From NCBI RefSeq assembly GCF_049331405.1, contig NZ_CP186274.1, positions 6,696,001-6,760,000 on the forward strand: 64,000 nt of DNA, read 5' to 3'. Positions within the stretch are counted from its first letter, which is position 1. Each line of letters starts with the position of its first letter. Under the pieces are notes generated by a model. The model saw only the letters and a program-made list of their open reading frames with translations, did not search any database and was not told the DNA's origin. The DNA comes from PoT sp049331405. GTDB lineage: Bacteria; Planctomycetota; Planctomycetia; Isosphaerales; Isosphaeraceae. A program made the translations under genes and the position numbers. This document shows positions 52,101 to 61,824 of the stretch, piece by piece.

Positions 52101-55100
52101 CTCTCCCCCCTCGTGGCATATTGGGTCAGCCAGCCGAAGCCGATCGCCGAGTCTCCCCTGACGACCGAAGATCGTCGAGAGCTGCGCCGAGTCGCCAGGA
52201 GGACGTGGCACTTCTTCGAACGGTTCGTCGGCGACGAGGACAACTGGCTCCCTCCCGACAACTTCCAGGAGATCCCCGACGGCCGGATCGCCCACCGGAC
52301 GTCCCCGACCAATCAAGGTTTGCTACTGCTCTCGACCCTGGCCGCCCACGACCTAGGCTACCTCGGGTTCCGCAACCTCGTCGAGCGGCTGGAGAAGACC
52401 TTCGACACGTTCGAGAAGATGCAGAAACACTGGGGGCACTTCTACAACTGGTATGACACCAAGACCCTGGAACCGCTCGCCCCGCAGTACGTCTCGACGG
52501 TCGATAGCGGCAACCTGCTCGGCTGCCTCGTCGCGCTCCGGGCGGGCCTGAAGGAAAAGGCAAACGGCCCCCTCCTTGGAGCCGAGGTGGCCGACGGTTT
52601 CCGGGACATCCTGGGCCTAGCCTTCGAGGCCTTCCGCTCGATCCGGACTCCGTCTGGCTCCGAGGCCGCCGCGACATATAAGGCCATTGAGGAGGGCTTC
52701 CGCCGGCTCGAGGCCCAGCTCGACGTGATCCCCGCTGACCTGCTCGGCTGGGATGAGTGGCTTGGGCAGTTCGATTGGGCCGTGAGCGCACTCCTCGGCC
52801 AGTTGAAGACGCTCGCGGCCGAGTCGGGCATCCCCGCCGGCGCGATCACCGCGGTCGACGAGCCCAAGCCCGGACGGCTCGCCACGGCCGATACCGAGCA
52901 GCTCTCACGAGACCACTCCGACAGCCTGGTGAAGTCGCTCGAACGAGCCGAATACTGGTCGCGGAAGACCCTGTCCACGGTCCACGAGCGTCGGGCGGAA
53001 CTCGCCTCGCTCGCGCCGTGGGTCGGCTCGTTGCGGGATTGGCTCGAGAAGGCGAAGGCCGATCCGTCGAGCCTGGATCATCGCCAGGCGGCCCGCGAGA
53101 TTCTCGCGCGTCTGAATTCCCTGAAGGCGGTCTCGACGCTTCCCGAAGACGTCGTGAGCCGGTTTGAGGCCTTGACGCAGGATGGGCAGGCCGGTTCGGG
53201 GCTGTCCAAGGTCGTCGCAGAATTGCGGGAGTCGAGTGGGGGCGATCTGCTCGCTCGCATCGACTCCTTGATCGCTCGGTCCTCGGCGCTTGCCGCCGGG
53301 ATGGACTTCCGCCCCTTGTACAAGCCGGAGCGTCACCTCTTCGCGATCGGCTGCAACCTCGTACAAGGTCGGCTCGACGGGGCCTGCTATGACCTGCTCG
53401 CCTCCGAGTCGTGCCTGACCAGCTTCCTGACGGTGGCCCGCGGCGAGGCTCCTCGTCGGCACTGGTTCCAGCTCGGCCGGCCTTACATCCGCGCGGCGGC
53501 CAAACTCGGCCTGGTCTCGTGGGGCGGCACGATGTTCGAGTACCTGATGCCCCGCCTCATGCTCAAGAGCCTACCGGGGACCCTGCTCTCCCAGGCCTGC
53601 GAGACGGCCGTCGGTCGCCAGATCGAGTACGGCAAGGAGCACGGCATCCCCTGGGGCAATTCGGAATCGGCCTACAATGCGCAGGCGGCCGAGGGGGACT
53701 ACCACTACCAATCGTTCGGCACCCCGGGCCTCGGCCTGAAGCGGGGCCTCGACAAGGACCTGGTCGTCGCCCCCTACGCCACCGCGTTGGCGACGATGGT
53801 CGCCCCTCGCGAGGCGCTGGAGAACCTGAGACGCCTGGCCAATGAGGGGGCACTCGGGTCTTACGGCTACTACGAGGCCCTCGACTTCACCAGGGAACGC
53901 GTCCCCCGCGGCAGGCACTACGCCGTCGTGCGGTCGTACATGGCGCATCACCAAGGGATGAGCCTGGTCGCCCTGACCAACACCGTCCTCGACGAGCCGA
54001 TGCCGCGACGGTTCCATTCCGACCCGATGGTCAAGGCCGTCGATTTGCTGCTCCAGGAACGCGTCCCCCGCGATGCGCCCGTGATCGAGACGGAGGAGCC
54101 GGAAGCGGCGGCACCGCTGGCGCACGAGGAGGAGGAGAAGGTCGGGAGGCCGCCGCTCCTGAGCCGGCGGCTCACCAGCCCGATGACCCCCTCGCCCCGC
54201 ACGCACCTGCTCTCGAACTCTCAGTACCACGTCATGCTCACGAACGCCGGGTCGGGCTACAGCACCTGCCGCGGCTTCGACGTGTCGCGCTGGCGGGAGG
54301 ACGCCACCCGCGACGCCTACGGTCAGTTCTATTATGTTCATGACCTCACGGGTGGCTCCGTCTGGTCGGCGGGCTACACGCCGATCGCCAGGCCGGCCGA
54401 CGACTATGAGGTGACGTTCTCGTCGGACAAGGCGGTTTTCCGGCGCCTGGACGGCAAGATCGAGACGATGATGGAGGTCGCCGTCTCGACCGAGCGTTGC
54501 GCGGAGGTCCGACGGATCACCATCGCGAACCACGACGGCCAGCCGCACGAGATCGAGCTGACGAGCTACGTCGAGCTCGTCGCCGGCCCACGCGCGGCCG
54601 ACCGGGCCCACCCGGCGTTCGGCAAGCTCTTCCTCGAGACCGAGTGGATCCCCGGCTCCGAGGCCCTCTTCTGCCATCGCCGGCCCCGATCGGCCGAGGA
54701 ACGCCCCGTCTTCCTCGTCCACGTCGCGGCGGCCGAGGCCAAGCTCCAGGGGACGACCCAGTTCGAGACTGACCGCGCCCGCTTCATCGGTCGCGGTCGG
54801 ACGACCGCAGACCCCGAGGCGATCAACAAGGGCCTCTCCCTCTCGGGGACGACCGGCCCGGTCCTCGACCCGATCTTCAGCCTCCGGCATCGGTTCCGGA
54901 TCGCCCCGGGCGAGTCAGCGATCCTCGCCTATGCGACGGCCTTCGTCGACACCCGCGAGGAGGCGCTGAGCCTCGCGGACCACTTCCACCAGTCGACGGC
55001 ATCGATTCGCGTGTTCGAGCTCTGCTGGGCGCAGAGCCAGGTCGAGCATCGCCATCGCGGCTGGTCGTCCGATGACGAGCCGCTCTATCAGAGGCTGGCG

Positions 55101-58094
55101 TCGCACATCCTCTTCGCCGCGCAGACGCTCAGGGCCGCGCCCTCGGTGATCGCCGCCAATCGGCTCGATCAGACGGGCCTCTGGCGGTATGGGATCTCCG
55201 GCGACCTGCCGATCGTCCTGGTCCGGATCGCGAACACGGCGGAGATCGGCCTGGCCCGAGACCTCCTCCTGGCCCACTCGTTCCTCAAACTCAAGGGCCT
55301 CGATTTCGACCTCGTCTTGCTCAACGAGGATACGTCGGTCTACTTCAACGAGGGCAACCAGCAGTTGCTCGATCTCGTCCGCTCGAGCGATTCCCGCGAC
55401 CTGGTCGACAAGCCTGGCGGTATCTTCCTGCGGAGCGGCTCGCAACTGACGCCCGAGGGGGTCAACCTCGTCGAGGCCGTCGCCCGCGTCGTCTTCATCG
55501 GCGAGCGCGGCCCGCTCGTCACGCAGCTCGACCGCATCGAGCGGATGCCGACGCTGCCGGACCCTTTGAATCCGACGCGAGAGCCGAAGGGGGACCTCGG
55601 CATCGAGATCCCGATGCCGGCCGACCTGCAGTTCGGCAACGGCCTCGGCGGCTTCAGCGCCGATGGGCGTGAATACGTGCTGAACGTCCGAGGATCGGGG
55701 AATACCTATGTGCGTCGGAACGGCAAGCCCCGATCCGAGCCGAACCCGCACCCGGTCCTCCCTCCCGCCCCCTGGATCAACGTCGTCTCGAACCCGCAGT
55801 TCGGCTTCATCGTCTCCGAAGGGGGGGCGGGCTATACCTGGGCGGGCAACAGTCAGCAGAACCGGCTCACCCCCTGGAGCAACGACCCCGTCGTCGACCC
55901 CGCGGGCGAGGTCGTCTACCTGCGTGACCTCGACACGGGCGAGGTCTGGTCCCCCACGCCCCTGCCGATCGCCTCGGCCTCGAACACGCTGGTCCGTCAC
56001 GGCCAGGGGTACACGTCCTTCGAGCGGCTCTGCGGCGGGATCCACTCCGAGCTGACCCTCTTCGTCGCCAACGAAGATCCGGTCAAGCTCGTCCGGCTCA
56101 AGCTGAACAACACGTCGGGCGAAGAGCGGCGGCTCGATGCCACCTTCTACGTCGAGTGGGTCCTGGGGACGAACCGCGACATGACCGCGTCGCAGGTCGT
56201 CACCGAGCTCGACCCGGAGACCGACTCGCTCCTCGCCAGCAATGCGTTCCGGACCGACTTCTCCGAACGCGTGGCGTTCGTCGGCTCGAGCGTGGTGACG
56301 ACCTCGGCGACAGGCGATCGCGGTGAGTTCCTCGGGCGCTACGGCTCGACCGCCGCGCCGGCCGCCTTGCGTCGCGAGGGGCTATCGGGTCGCGTCGGCG
56401 CCGCACTCGACCCCTGCGGTGCGATCCAGGCGAAGTTCACGCTCGCGCCGGGCGAGGAGAAAGTCCTCGTCTTCTTCCTGGGCGAGGCGTCGAACCGGGG
56501 CGAGGCCCTCGACTTCGTCCGTCGCTATCGGGACGCCCAGCGTACCGAGGACGAATGGGGCAAGGTGCAGGGGCACTGGGATTCGTTCCTCGGGACGGTC
56601 CAGGTCGAGACGCCCGACGCGGCGATGAACCTGCTGCTCAATCGCTGGCTCCCATATCAGGTGTTGAGCTGCCGCGTCTGGGGACGCTCGGCCTTCTACC
56701 AGTCGGGCGGGGCCTACGGGTTTCGCGACCAACTCCAGGACGCGATGGCCCTGGTCTACGGGGCACCCGACGAGGCCCGAGCCCAGATCAAGCGTTCCGC
56801 CGCCCGCCAGTTTCTCGAGGGGGACGTCCAGCACTGGTGGCATCCCCCCGTCGGTCGCGGCGTCCGGACGCGGATTTCCGACGACTACCTCTGGCTCCCG
56901 TTCGTCGTGGCCCACTACGTCACGACGACTGGCGACGCGAGCGTCCTCGACGAGTCCATCACGTACCTCAAGGCCCCCCTGCTCGCCGAAGGGCAGGAAG
57001 AGTCGTACGAGGCGCCCCCGACCTCCGAGGTCTCGGAGCCGGTCTACGACCATTGCGTCCGTGCCATCAAGAATGGGATGAAGACGGGCGTCCACGGGCT
57101 CCCCTTGATCGGCACAGGCGACTGGAACGACGGAATGAACCGGGTCGGCAACCACGGCCGTGGAGAGAGCGTCTGGAATGCCTGGTTCCAGATCGCCGTC
57201 CTGACGCGGTTCGCGGTCCTGGCCGATTCGCGAGGGGACGCGGGCACGGCCCGTCTCTGCCGCGACCATGCCGAGGCCTTGCGGGCGGCCGTCGAGAAGG
57301 AAGCCTGGGACGGCTCCTGGTATCGACGCGCCTACTTCGACGACGGCACGCCCCTCGGCTCGTCCGAGAACGACGAGTGCAAGATCGACGCGATCGCGCA
57401 GGCCTGGGCCGTCATCTCGGGTGCGGGGGATCCTCGGAGGGCGAGCCAGGCCATGGCCGCCGTCGAAGAATCGCTTGTGCGCCAAAATGATAACTTGATC
57501 CTGCTGCTGAATCCGCCCTTCGATACCGGCACGCTCAAGCCGGGGTATATCAAGGGGTACGTCCCGGGGATCCGGGAAAACGGCGGGCAATACACGCACG
57601 CAGCAACCTGGGTTGTGTATGCGACCGCACTCCAAGGCGACGGGCGACGGGCCTTCGAGCTCTTCCGGATGCTGAACCCCATCACGCATTCGGGCGACGC
57701 GGAGTCGGTGGCTCGCTACAAGGTCGAGCCTTACGTGGTCGCCGCCGATGTGTACGGCCAGGCCCCTCACACGGGGCGAGGAGGCTGGACCTGGTACACC
57801 GGCTCGGCCGCCTGGTTCTACCGGGTCGGGCTCGAGGCAATCCTCGGCTTCCAGATCCACGGCGATCGCCTGGAACTGGATCCGAAGATCCCCGGCGACT
57901 GGTCGAGCTTCACCCTCAGCTACCGCAAAGGAAGCGCTCGCTATCGAATCGTCGTCACGAACCCCGAGGGCATCGGCCGGGGCGTGAGCAAAGTGACGCT
58001 CGACAATGAACCTTTAACCGGCAAAGTCATCCCGCTCGTCGACGACGGACGCGAGCATAACGTTGAGGTCGTCCTTGGGGAAAGCAAGGACTGA
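49173..58094 (+). CDS. ndvB: Cyclic beta-1,2-glucan synthase (NdvB/Cgs type), 2973 residues
   Basis: This giant enzyme has the NdvB domain order. There is an N-terminal region, and membrane helices near 409-455. A GT84 glycosyltransferase carries LLTDFADSPQE, GKLQEFNRLLRG and the metal-binding LDADTQ near 625. Helices at about 810-862 and beyond follow. A glycoamylase-like GH144 domain comes next (WHFFERFVGDEDNWLPPDN near 1012), then two GH94-like beta-sandwich regions (near 1690 and 2230). The C-terminal GH94 phosphorylase ends it, with GFRDQLQDAMAL near 2515 as the acid Asp. It builds, cuts and cyclises beta-1,2-glucan from UDP-glucose. Brucella and Rhizobium homologues are about 2830-2870 residues. 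Long leader upstream; possible exporter downstream. Confidence 0.93.
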   Translation: MSISFAAQAPADSSAGGTLAQLLVDPLGRDPIRAELLGQEGLDAQARQLAEVCELEEPKLANSPLLRRFEENAKLLHQALTQVSATDKKNQRRSLDAEWLADNFYIVEDVLREVRRDFPQGYDRELPKLNDNPVRGYPRVHAMALSLVAHTDAELDEARITRYIQVFQEVRPLTIGEIWALPTMFRLVLVENLRRLSDQMIWGWAERARAEALAPASAPDKAVAKELSSLSDPFAVRLLQLLRDRGPAGSAALQLLEKTLASQGGEANEVIRREHGRQAANQISIGNCVISLRLLSAMDWNAVFEKVSVVEHLLREDPAGVYLAQDFGTRDRYRRSVEKISRASGEDERDVARRALTLAQESNGQNTARNHVGYYLIDEGLPTLKSSFSNYKEPFRERLLRMVLEHPRAVYFGSIGLLFAILVGIFLPKGGTAASLTLEMWAILILVLLLPVSELAVGIVNHVLTLVLPPRVLPKLEFKEGIPADCSTFVVMPSMLIGPRSAANLLERLEIHYLANPDAQLRFALLTDFADSPQEHAPEDEGYIQDALARVRELNERHSPNGPDLFFIFHRRRGWNPAQGCWMGWERKRGKLQEFNRLLRGDRRTGYAYVSCDLADLPRARFVITLDADTQMPRDTARRLVGTLAHPLNIPRMDAYNHRVLEGHGVLQPRVSFHLTAATHSRFAAVLAASGGIDPYSSAASDSYMDLFGVGSFTGKGIYDVDAFEAATGEVFPENRILSHDLIEGNFARCGLTTDTEFFDDFPARYHAYARREHRWIRGDWQLLPWLGSQMPTPYGMRRNPLPILERWKLFDNLRRSLVPPALVLFLILAWTVLPGSAWRWTAIALTIPALPLLQTVFATLVSCGRSGSLSGLLRLRDSVPALMAQVLFSITFLANQARISLDAMIRTLVRLFVTHRNLLEWETAASTERRLGSGIANFALTMWQAPALAIMIAGLILAVNPGAMWAASPLLLAWLLSPLVAYWVSQPKPIAESPLTTEDRRELRRVARRTWHFFERFVGDEDNWLPPDNFQEIPDGRIAHRTSPTNQGLLLLSTLAAHDLGYLGFRNLVERLEKTFDTFEKMQKHWGHFYNWYDTKTLEPLAPQYVSTVDSGNLLGCLVALRAGLKEKANGPLLGAEVADGFRDILGLAFEAFRSIRTPSGSEAAATYKAIEEGFRRLEAQLDVIPADLLGWDEWLGQFDWAVSALLGQLKTLAAESGIPAGAITAVDEPKPGRLATADTEQLSRDHSDSLVKSLERAEYWSRKTLSTVHERRAELASLAPWVGSLRDWLEKAKADPSSLDHRQAAREILARLNSLKAVSTLPEDVVSRFEALTQDGQAGSGLSKVVAELRESSGGDLLARIDSLIARSSALAAGMDFRPLYKPERHLFAIGCNLVQGRLDGACYDLLASESCLTSFLTVARGEAPRRHWFQLGRPYIRAAAKLGLVSWGGTMFEYLMPRLMLKSLPGTLLSQACETAVGRQIEYGKEHGIPWGNSESAYNAQAAEGDYHYQSFGTPGLGLKRGLDKDLVVAPYATALATMVAPREALENLRRLANEGALGSYGYYEALDFTRERVPRGRHYAVVRSYMAHHQGMSLVALTNTVLDEPMPRRFHSDPMVKAVDLLLQERVPRDAPVIETEEPEAAAPLAHEEEEKVGRPPLLSRRLTSPMTPSPRTHLLSNSQYHVMLTNAGSGYSTCRGFDVSRWREDATRDAYGQFYYVHDLTGGSVWSAGYTPIARPADDYEVTFSSDKAVFRRLDGKIETMMEVAVSTERCAEVRRITIANHDGQPHEIELTSYVELVAGPRAADRAHPAFGKLFLETEWIPGSEALFCHRRPRSAEERPVFLVHVAAAEAKLQGTTQFETDRARFIGRGRTTADPEAINKGLSLSGTTGPVLDPIFSLRHRFRIAPGESAILAYATAFVDTREEALSLADHFHQSTASIRVFELCWAQSQVEHRHRGWSSDDEPLYQRLASHILFAAQTLRAAPSVIAANRLDQTGLWRYGISGDLPIVLVRIANTAEIGLARDLLLAHSFLKLKGLDFDLVLLNEDTSVYFNEGNQQLLDLVRSSDSRDLVDKPGGIFLRSGSQLTPEGVNLVEAVARVVFIGERGPLVTQLDRIERMPTLPDPLNPTREPKGDLGIEIPMPADLQFGNGLGGFSADGREYVLNVRGSGNTYVRRNGKPRSEPNPHPVLPPAPWINVVSNPQFGFIVSEGGAGYTWAGNSQQNRLTPWSNDPVVDPAGEVVYLRDLDTGEVWSPTPLPIASASNTLVRHGQGYTSFERLCGGIHSELTLFVANEDPVKLVRLKLNNTSGEERRLDATFYVEWVLGTNRDMTASQVVTELDPETDSLLASNAFRTDFSERVAFVGSSVVTTSATGDRGEFLGRYGSTAAPAALRREGLSGRVGAALDPCGAIQAKFTLAPGEEKVLVFFLGEASNRGEALDFVRRYRDAQRTEDEWGKVQGHWDSFLGTVQVETPDAAMNLLLNRWLPYQVLSCRVWGRSAFYQSGGAYGFRDQLQDAMALVYGAPDEARAQIKRSAARQFLEGDVQHWWHPPVGRGVRTRISDDYLWLPFVVAHYVTTTGDASVLDESITYLKAPLLAEGQEESYEAPPTSEVSEPVYDHCVRAIKNGMKTGVHGLPLIGTGDWNDGMNRVGNHGRGESVWNAWFQIAVLTRFAVLADSRGDAGTARLCRDHAEALRAAVEKEAWDGSWYRRAYFDDGTPLGSSENDECKIDAIAQAWAVISGAGDPRRASQAMAAVEESLVRQNDNLILLLNPPFDTGTLKPGYIKGYVPGIRENGGQYTHAATWVVYATALQGDGRRAFELFRMLNPITHSGDAESVARYKVEPYVVAADVYGQAPHTGRGGWTWYTGSAAWFYRVGLEAILGFQIHGDRLELDPKIPGDWSSFTLSYRKGSARYRIVVTNPEGIGRGVSKVTLDNEPLTGKVIPLVDDGREHNVEVVLGESKD

Positions 58095-59918
58095 CCCTGT
58101 CGGTCGCCGTCGGAGAACACCCCACGCGCATGGTATAAGGGGCCTGAGACGTAAGTCCAGGTCCCTACCCTTGCGCGCCTCGGGTTATCTCCGACTGAAC
58201 ATTGGAACAATTCTCAATGAATTGCCGGAAATTGTACTTTTTATTGCAAAAGTGAATGTATGGGGAGACACATCACCGAGGTGGACTGCTTTCCCTCGCC
58301 TTACTTGGGCGATATGGGCGAGGGATCGGGCAGACAGTCGCGGGGGAATGTGAGAAGTTGAGTTCCGAAAGGATTTCGGATCTCGGAAGAACGGGAAGCA
58401 AGCCCCTCATCGGCTCCGGAGCATGCCGCGCATCTGAAGGTGGCTAACCGGCAACGTGGCCTCCTTAAGCCGGGAGGAGAGCTTGTTTTCCACGGTCTGC
58501 GCCGGTCGGACGCCCGTCCGATCGTCGACAATCAGGGTTTCCTCGAACGCGAAGGTTGCGTTCAGCGTATTGAACGAGAGCCGGTCTCCACCTTTGCTAA
58601 CTTCGCCAATCCCTGCGGTTCCAGTGGCGACGGGGGAGGCAGCAGGAGTCGTAGACGATTTGACAAGTTCACTATTCATCATCAGATTTCCCTCCTTAAC
58701 AAGCAAGGCGGAGAGTTGCATCGTACGCCATGTGGAGGAGCAAATGGCATGCCCCTCGATTACCTGGACACGATTAACGTCTGAAAGCAGGACATCTTGA
58801 TCGAATGTTTAACGGACGTTGGCAAAGCCGTCATGGAAGAGCTAGCGGTGCAGCATCTCGTTTAACATGACTTTGCGGAGGTGCCGTGCGAGAGAGTGGC
58901 GAATTTGAAGAGTCGCAGGCCGTCGAGCCTTGAGAATGGCAGAGGAGTCGGAGCGTGGTTCATGGAGATCGGTGATTTCGTCGGAAAGGCTCAGAGAGAT
59001 TTTGGACGCAGACTAGTACGTAAAGTTGATTGGGAGCCGCTAACTGGAAGTTACAGAATTCTCGATTTCGGCCCAACCTCGGCCGCTCTCGCGGCCTTTG
59101 TATGCATGCATGTTCTGCTTTTGGTACGCCCCATGAGAGCGAGTGTGGGGCACCATTGCCCAGAGTCGCTACAGTTTGTCAGCCCAGTCCGTAAGGTTGG
59201 ATATTCCTCCAACACGTGATCGAGATTGCGAGCGGGCTGGCGTCACTCTCATCATAATAATGCGGCTCGACGACTTCGATTCTATGGTGACAGACTGTTG
59301 ATAAGGCCAGATGAAGGATCTCGGAATATTCCGTAGAAATCCAAAAACGACTTCGCATCCCACCCCCACTCCTGCGTAGAAGTACGGAGTGGGCAGGGCA
59401 AGCTTTTCCCGCCGGGCAGCCTTGAGCGCCGGCGAAGAAGAGACCCCCTCACGTCGCCTCGAAACCCGTCGCCAGAATTTTGAATCGGAATATGATATTT
59501 TATTGTCTCGGCCCCAGGTCGACTTTTGCCTAGAAAATGGGCACATCGCCGTGGAAACCGACTTGCCGAATTTTGGGTGCACGTTAGCATTTTGAGACTC
59601 TTGTTCCTGTGTGCCCTCAACGATTCATAAAGTAGGACGTAAAGCCCTTTCTCGGGACCTTTCAAGGTGAAGGCTTGTGAAGAAATGTTTAGTCCGAGCA
59701 CTCGGCACGGGCATTGCCTTCTGTTCCAGGGCGTAAGCGGCAACTCCCTTCTTCAACCGCTTACTTTTCCCCCGCGATCCAACCCGGCCTGATGGGCCCG
59801 GTTGAGGGGATAATTCCTCTCTCTTCCGCCGACTGAACCCCGAAGTTACCTCCGTTCGATCGACTCGACCCGACGTAGTTTCCACATCCGCCGACACTTC
59901 CCGATTCGACCAGGTGAT
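58095..59918. other. 1.8-kb gap between synthase and exporter, mostly non-coding
   Basis: The only small ORF with good start signals is on the minus strand (58407-58682, listed separately). A hairpin CCCTCGCC/GGCGAGGG (58293-58300 with 58317-58324) could end transcription of either the synthase or that ORF. The part from about 58950 to 59660 is low in GC, with several short open frames lacking good start sites. It may be a decayed gene or a leader region for the ABC exporter. Confidence 0.5.
58407..58682 (-). CDS. Candidate small protein with strong ribosome-binding site
   Basis: This 91-residue frame starts ATG ATG at 58682 after a near-perfect AAGGAGGG (58697-58690) with a 7-nt spacer, one of the best start sites in the window. 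The product is Ser/Thr/Ala-rich at the N-terminus (SSTTPAASPVATGTAGIG) and mixed in the rest (DRLSFNTLNATFAFEETLIVDDRTG), ending basic. No signal peptide, Cys or recognised domain is seen. It runs opposite to the flanking synthase and exporter. It could be a real small protein or peptide precursor, or a chance site. Homologues in related genomes would decide. Confidence 0.45.
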   Translation of the reverse strand: MMNSELVKSSTTPAASPVATGTAGIGEVSKGGDRLSFNTLNATFAFEETLIVDDRTGVRPAQTVENKLSSRLKEATLPVSHLQMRGMLRSR

Positions 59919-61817
59919 ATGACGATGGCTCAGCGACTGTACATGCCGCTCAAAGGCTTTTGGCGCGAACTCCGCACCATCGCCCATAGAGGACGCGAGG
60001 TATGGCGCTTGGTCGCCTGGCGGCAGCGGCTCGCATTGGCCGCCGCCGTCGTGGTGATGAGCGGGACCAGCGCGGCCTGGACGGCGATCCCGCTGTTCCT
60101 CGGCAAGCTCGTCGACGCGGTCAACCCCGAGTCGCAGCAAGCGTTGGGGCCGGGGGGCATCCGCAGCGTCGCGGCGTACTACCTCGCGCTGATCGGATGC
60201 GCTTATATCTTGCGTGAAGGGCTCAACGTCCTCCGCCGCTATCTCGTCGAAAAGACTTGCACCCGGATCGACCGCGATATGTGCGTGAAGCTGGTCTCGC
60301 ACCTGATGACGGTCGAGCTGGCCTCGATCTCCCAGGATCAAGTGGGGTCTCTCCACGGCCGGATCACGCGGAGCGTCGAGGGCTTCGTCCGCTTCCTGCG
60401 GATCAGCTTCCTCGACTTCTTTCCGGCGATCCTGACGGGGACCTTCGCCCTCACGGCCGCGGTCTCCAAGCAGCCCAGGATCGCCCTGGCGATGGCCGGC
60501 GTGATCCCGGTCTCGGTCGGCCTGACGATCTGGCAACTCCTCACCCAGAAGGGCGTGCGGCTTGGCCTGCTGCGGAGCCGCGAGGAGATGGACGGTACGG
60601 TCGTCGAGCAACTCACGGGCATCGACTACGTCCGAGCCGCCCACACCCACGTCCAGGAGATCGGCCGCGTCGAGCGGGCCGCCGAGCGTCGACGGTCGAA
60701 GGAGTTGCGGCACCACTTCGAGATGTCGCTCTTCGGCTGCGGCAAGGCGCTCAACGAAGGCTTCTTCCACCTGCTCGTCATCGCCTTCGCCGTGACCCTG
60801 TTCGTCCAAGGCGGCATCCGCTATGGCGACATCCTGACGTTCTCGGTCCTCTTCCTGAACGTGATGGCGCCGCTGAATGAGATCCACCGATTCATCGACG
60901 AGGCCCACGAGAGCAGCCTTCGCGTGGGGGACCTCGTCGACATCCTGAATCAGCCGTCCGACCGATCGTTCAGCCCGCTCAACCCGCAGGAGCCTCGGCT
61001 CGAGGTCGGCGCACCGCTGTTCGCCTGCCACGACCTGACCGTCGACTATCGGACGCCGGACGGGACGCTCAGGCGGGCGCTGAACGGCGTCTCCCTGACG
61101 GTCCGCCATGGCGAGACGATCGGCGTCGCCGGTCGTTCGGGCTGCGGCAAGTCGACCTGGCTCCGGGTCATGATGCGGCTGACGCACCCCAGCGGCGGCA
61201 GCGCCGAGATCGGCGGAGTCCCGCTCGAGTCGGTCTCACGCGAATCGATCGGCCGCCTGATCGGCTACGTCGGGCAGAACCCGTTCGTCTTCTCCGGCAC
61301 CATCGCCGAGAACATCGCGTACGGCTATGAAGGGGAGGCGACGCTCGACCAGATCCGTCGTGCGGCCCGCCTGGCTTGCATCCACGACGAGATCATGGCG
61401 ACGCCCGGCGGTTACAACGCCCGCGTCACCGAGCGTGGCCAGAACCTCTCGGGCGGCCAGCGTCAGCGGCTCGCCTTGGCCCGGGTCTTCCTCAAGAATC
61501 CGCCGGTCCTGATCCTCGACGAGGGGACCTCGGCGCTCGACAACATCAGCGAGCGGAGCGTGCAGCAGGCGATCCTCCGGGCACGCCAGGACCGCACGGT
61601 GATCCTGGTCGCACACCGGCTGACGACCCTTCTCGACGCCGACCGCATCTTCGTCTTCAACGAAGGTCAGGTGGTCGAGAGCGGTACATATGAGGAACTC
61701 GAACTTCGAGGCGGCGTCTTCAACGACCTGATTCGCTCGGCCTCCGAAGGGGTCCCCGTCGGCGAGGCGGCCGCGTCGCTCGAACTTGTCATGGAAGAAC
61801 TGAAGCTGATCGCCTGA
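59919..61817 (+). CDS. ABC exporter, possible cyclic glucan exporter (NdvA-like)
   Basis: This 632-residue half-transporter fuses a six-helix membrane domain (first helices WRQRLALAAAVVVMSGTSAAW and SVAAYYLALIGCAYIL) to a C-terminal ATPase. The ATPase has Walker A GRSGCGKST, Q-loop YVGQNPFVFSGTIAENIAYG, signature LSGGQRQRLALARVFL, Walker B VLILDEGTSALD and the H-loop VAHRLTT. It is the type I exporter class that includes NdvA/ChvA, which exports cyclic beta-1,2-glucan. The gene follows ndvB at 1.8 kb on the same strand, which suggests but does not prove that role. Lipid or peptide export is also possible. Confidence 0.87.
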   Translation: MTMAQRLYMPLKGFWRELRTIAHRGREVWRLVAWRQRLALAAAVVVMSGTSAAWTAIPLFLGKLVDAVNPESQQALGPGGIRSVAAYYLALIGCAYILREGLNVLRRYLVEKTCTRIDRDMCVKLVSHLMTVELASISQDQVGSLHGRITRSVEGFVRFLRISFLDFFPAILTGTFALTAAVSKQPRIALAMAGVIPVSVGLTIWQLLTQKGVRLGLLRSREEMDGTVVEQLTGIDYVRAAHTHVQEIGRVERAAERRRSKELRHHFEMSLFGCGKALNEGFFHLLVIAFAVTLFVQGGIRYGDILTFSVLFLNVMAPLNEIHRFIDEAHESSLRVGDLVDILNQPSDRSFSPLNPQEPRLEVGAPLFACHDLTVDYRTPDGTLRRALNGVSLTVRHGETIGVAGRSGCGKSTWLRVMMRLTHPSGGSAEIGGVPLESVSRESIGRLIGYVGQNPFVFSGTIAENIAYGYEGEATLDQIRRAARLACIHDEIMATPGGYNARVTERGQNLSGGQRQRLALARVFLKNPPVLILDEGTSALDNISERSVQQAILRARQDRTVILVAHRLTTLLDADRIFVFNEGQVVESGTYEELELRGGVFNDLIRSASEGVPVGEAAASLELVMEELKLIA

Positions 61818-61824
61818 CGCCCAA

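Noticed and set aside
56382..57860. A 492-codon minus-strand frame inside the beta-glucan synthase gene
   Set aside because: The plus strand encodes the conserved GH94 catalytic region there, so the opposite frame is a GC-driven shadow.
58881..59219. A 112-codon plus-strand frame in the 1.8-kb gap
   Set aside because: It has no good ribosome-binding site at its first start. An internal start at 58962 has only a weak GGAG, and the sequence resembles no family. It may be a gene remnant, but I cannot support it.
59625..61187. A 520-codon minus-strand frame opposite the ABC exporter
   Set aside because: The exporter frame carries all ATPase motifs. The opposite frame is Asp/Arg/Ala-rich shadow sequence without domain signatures.
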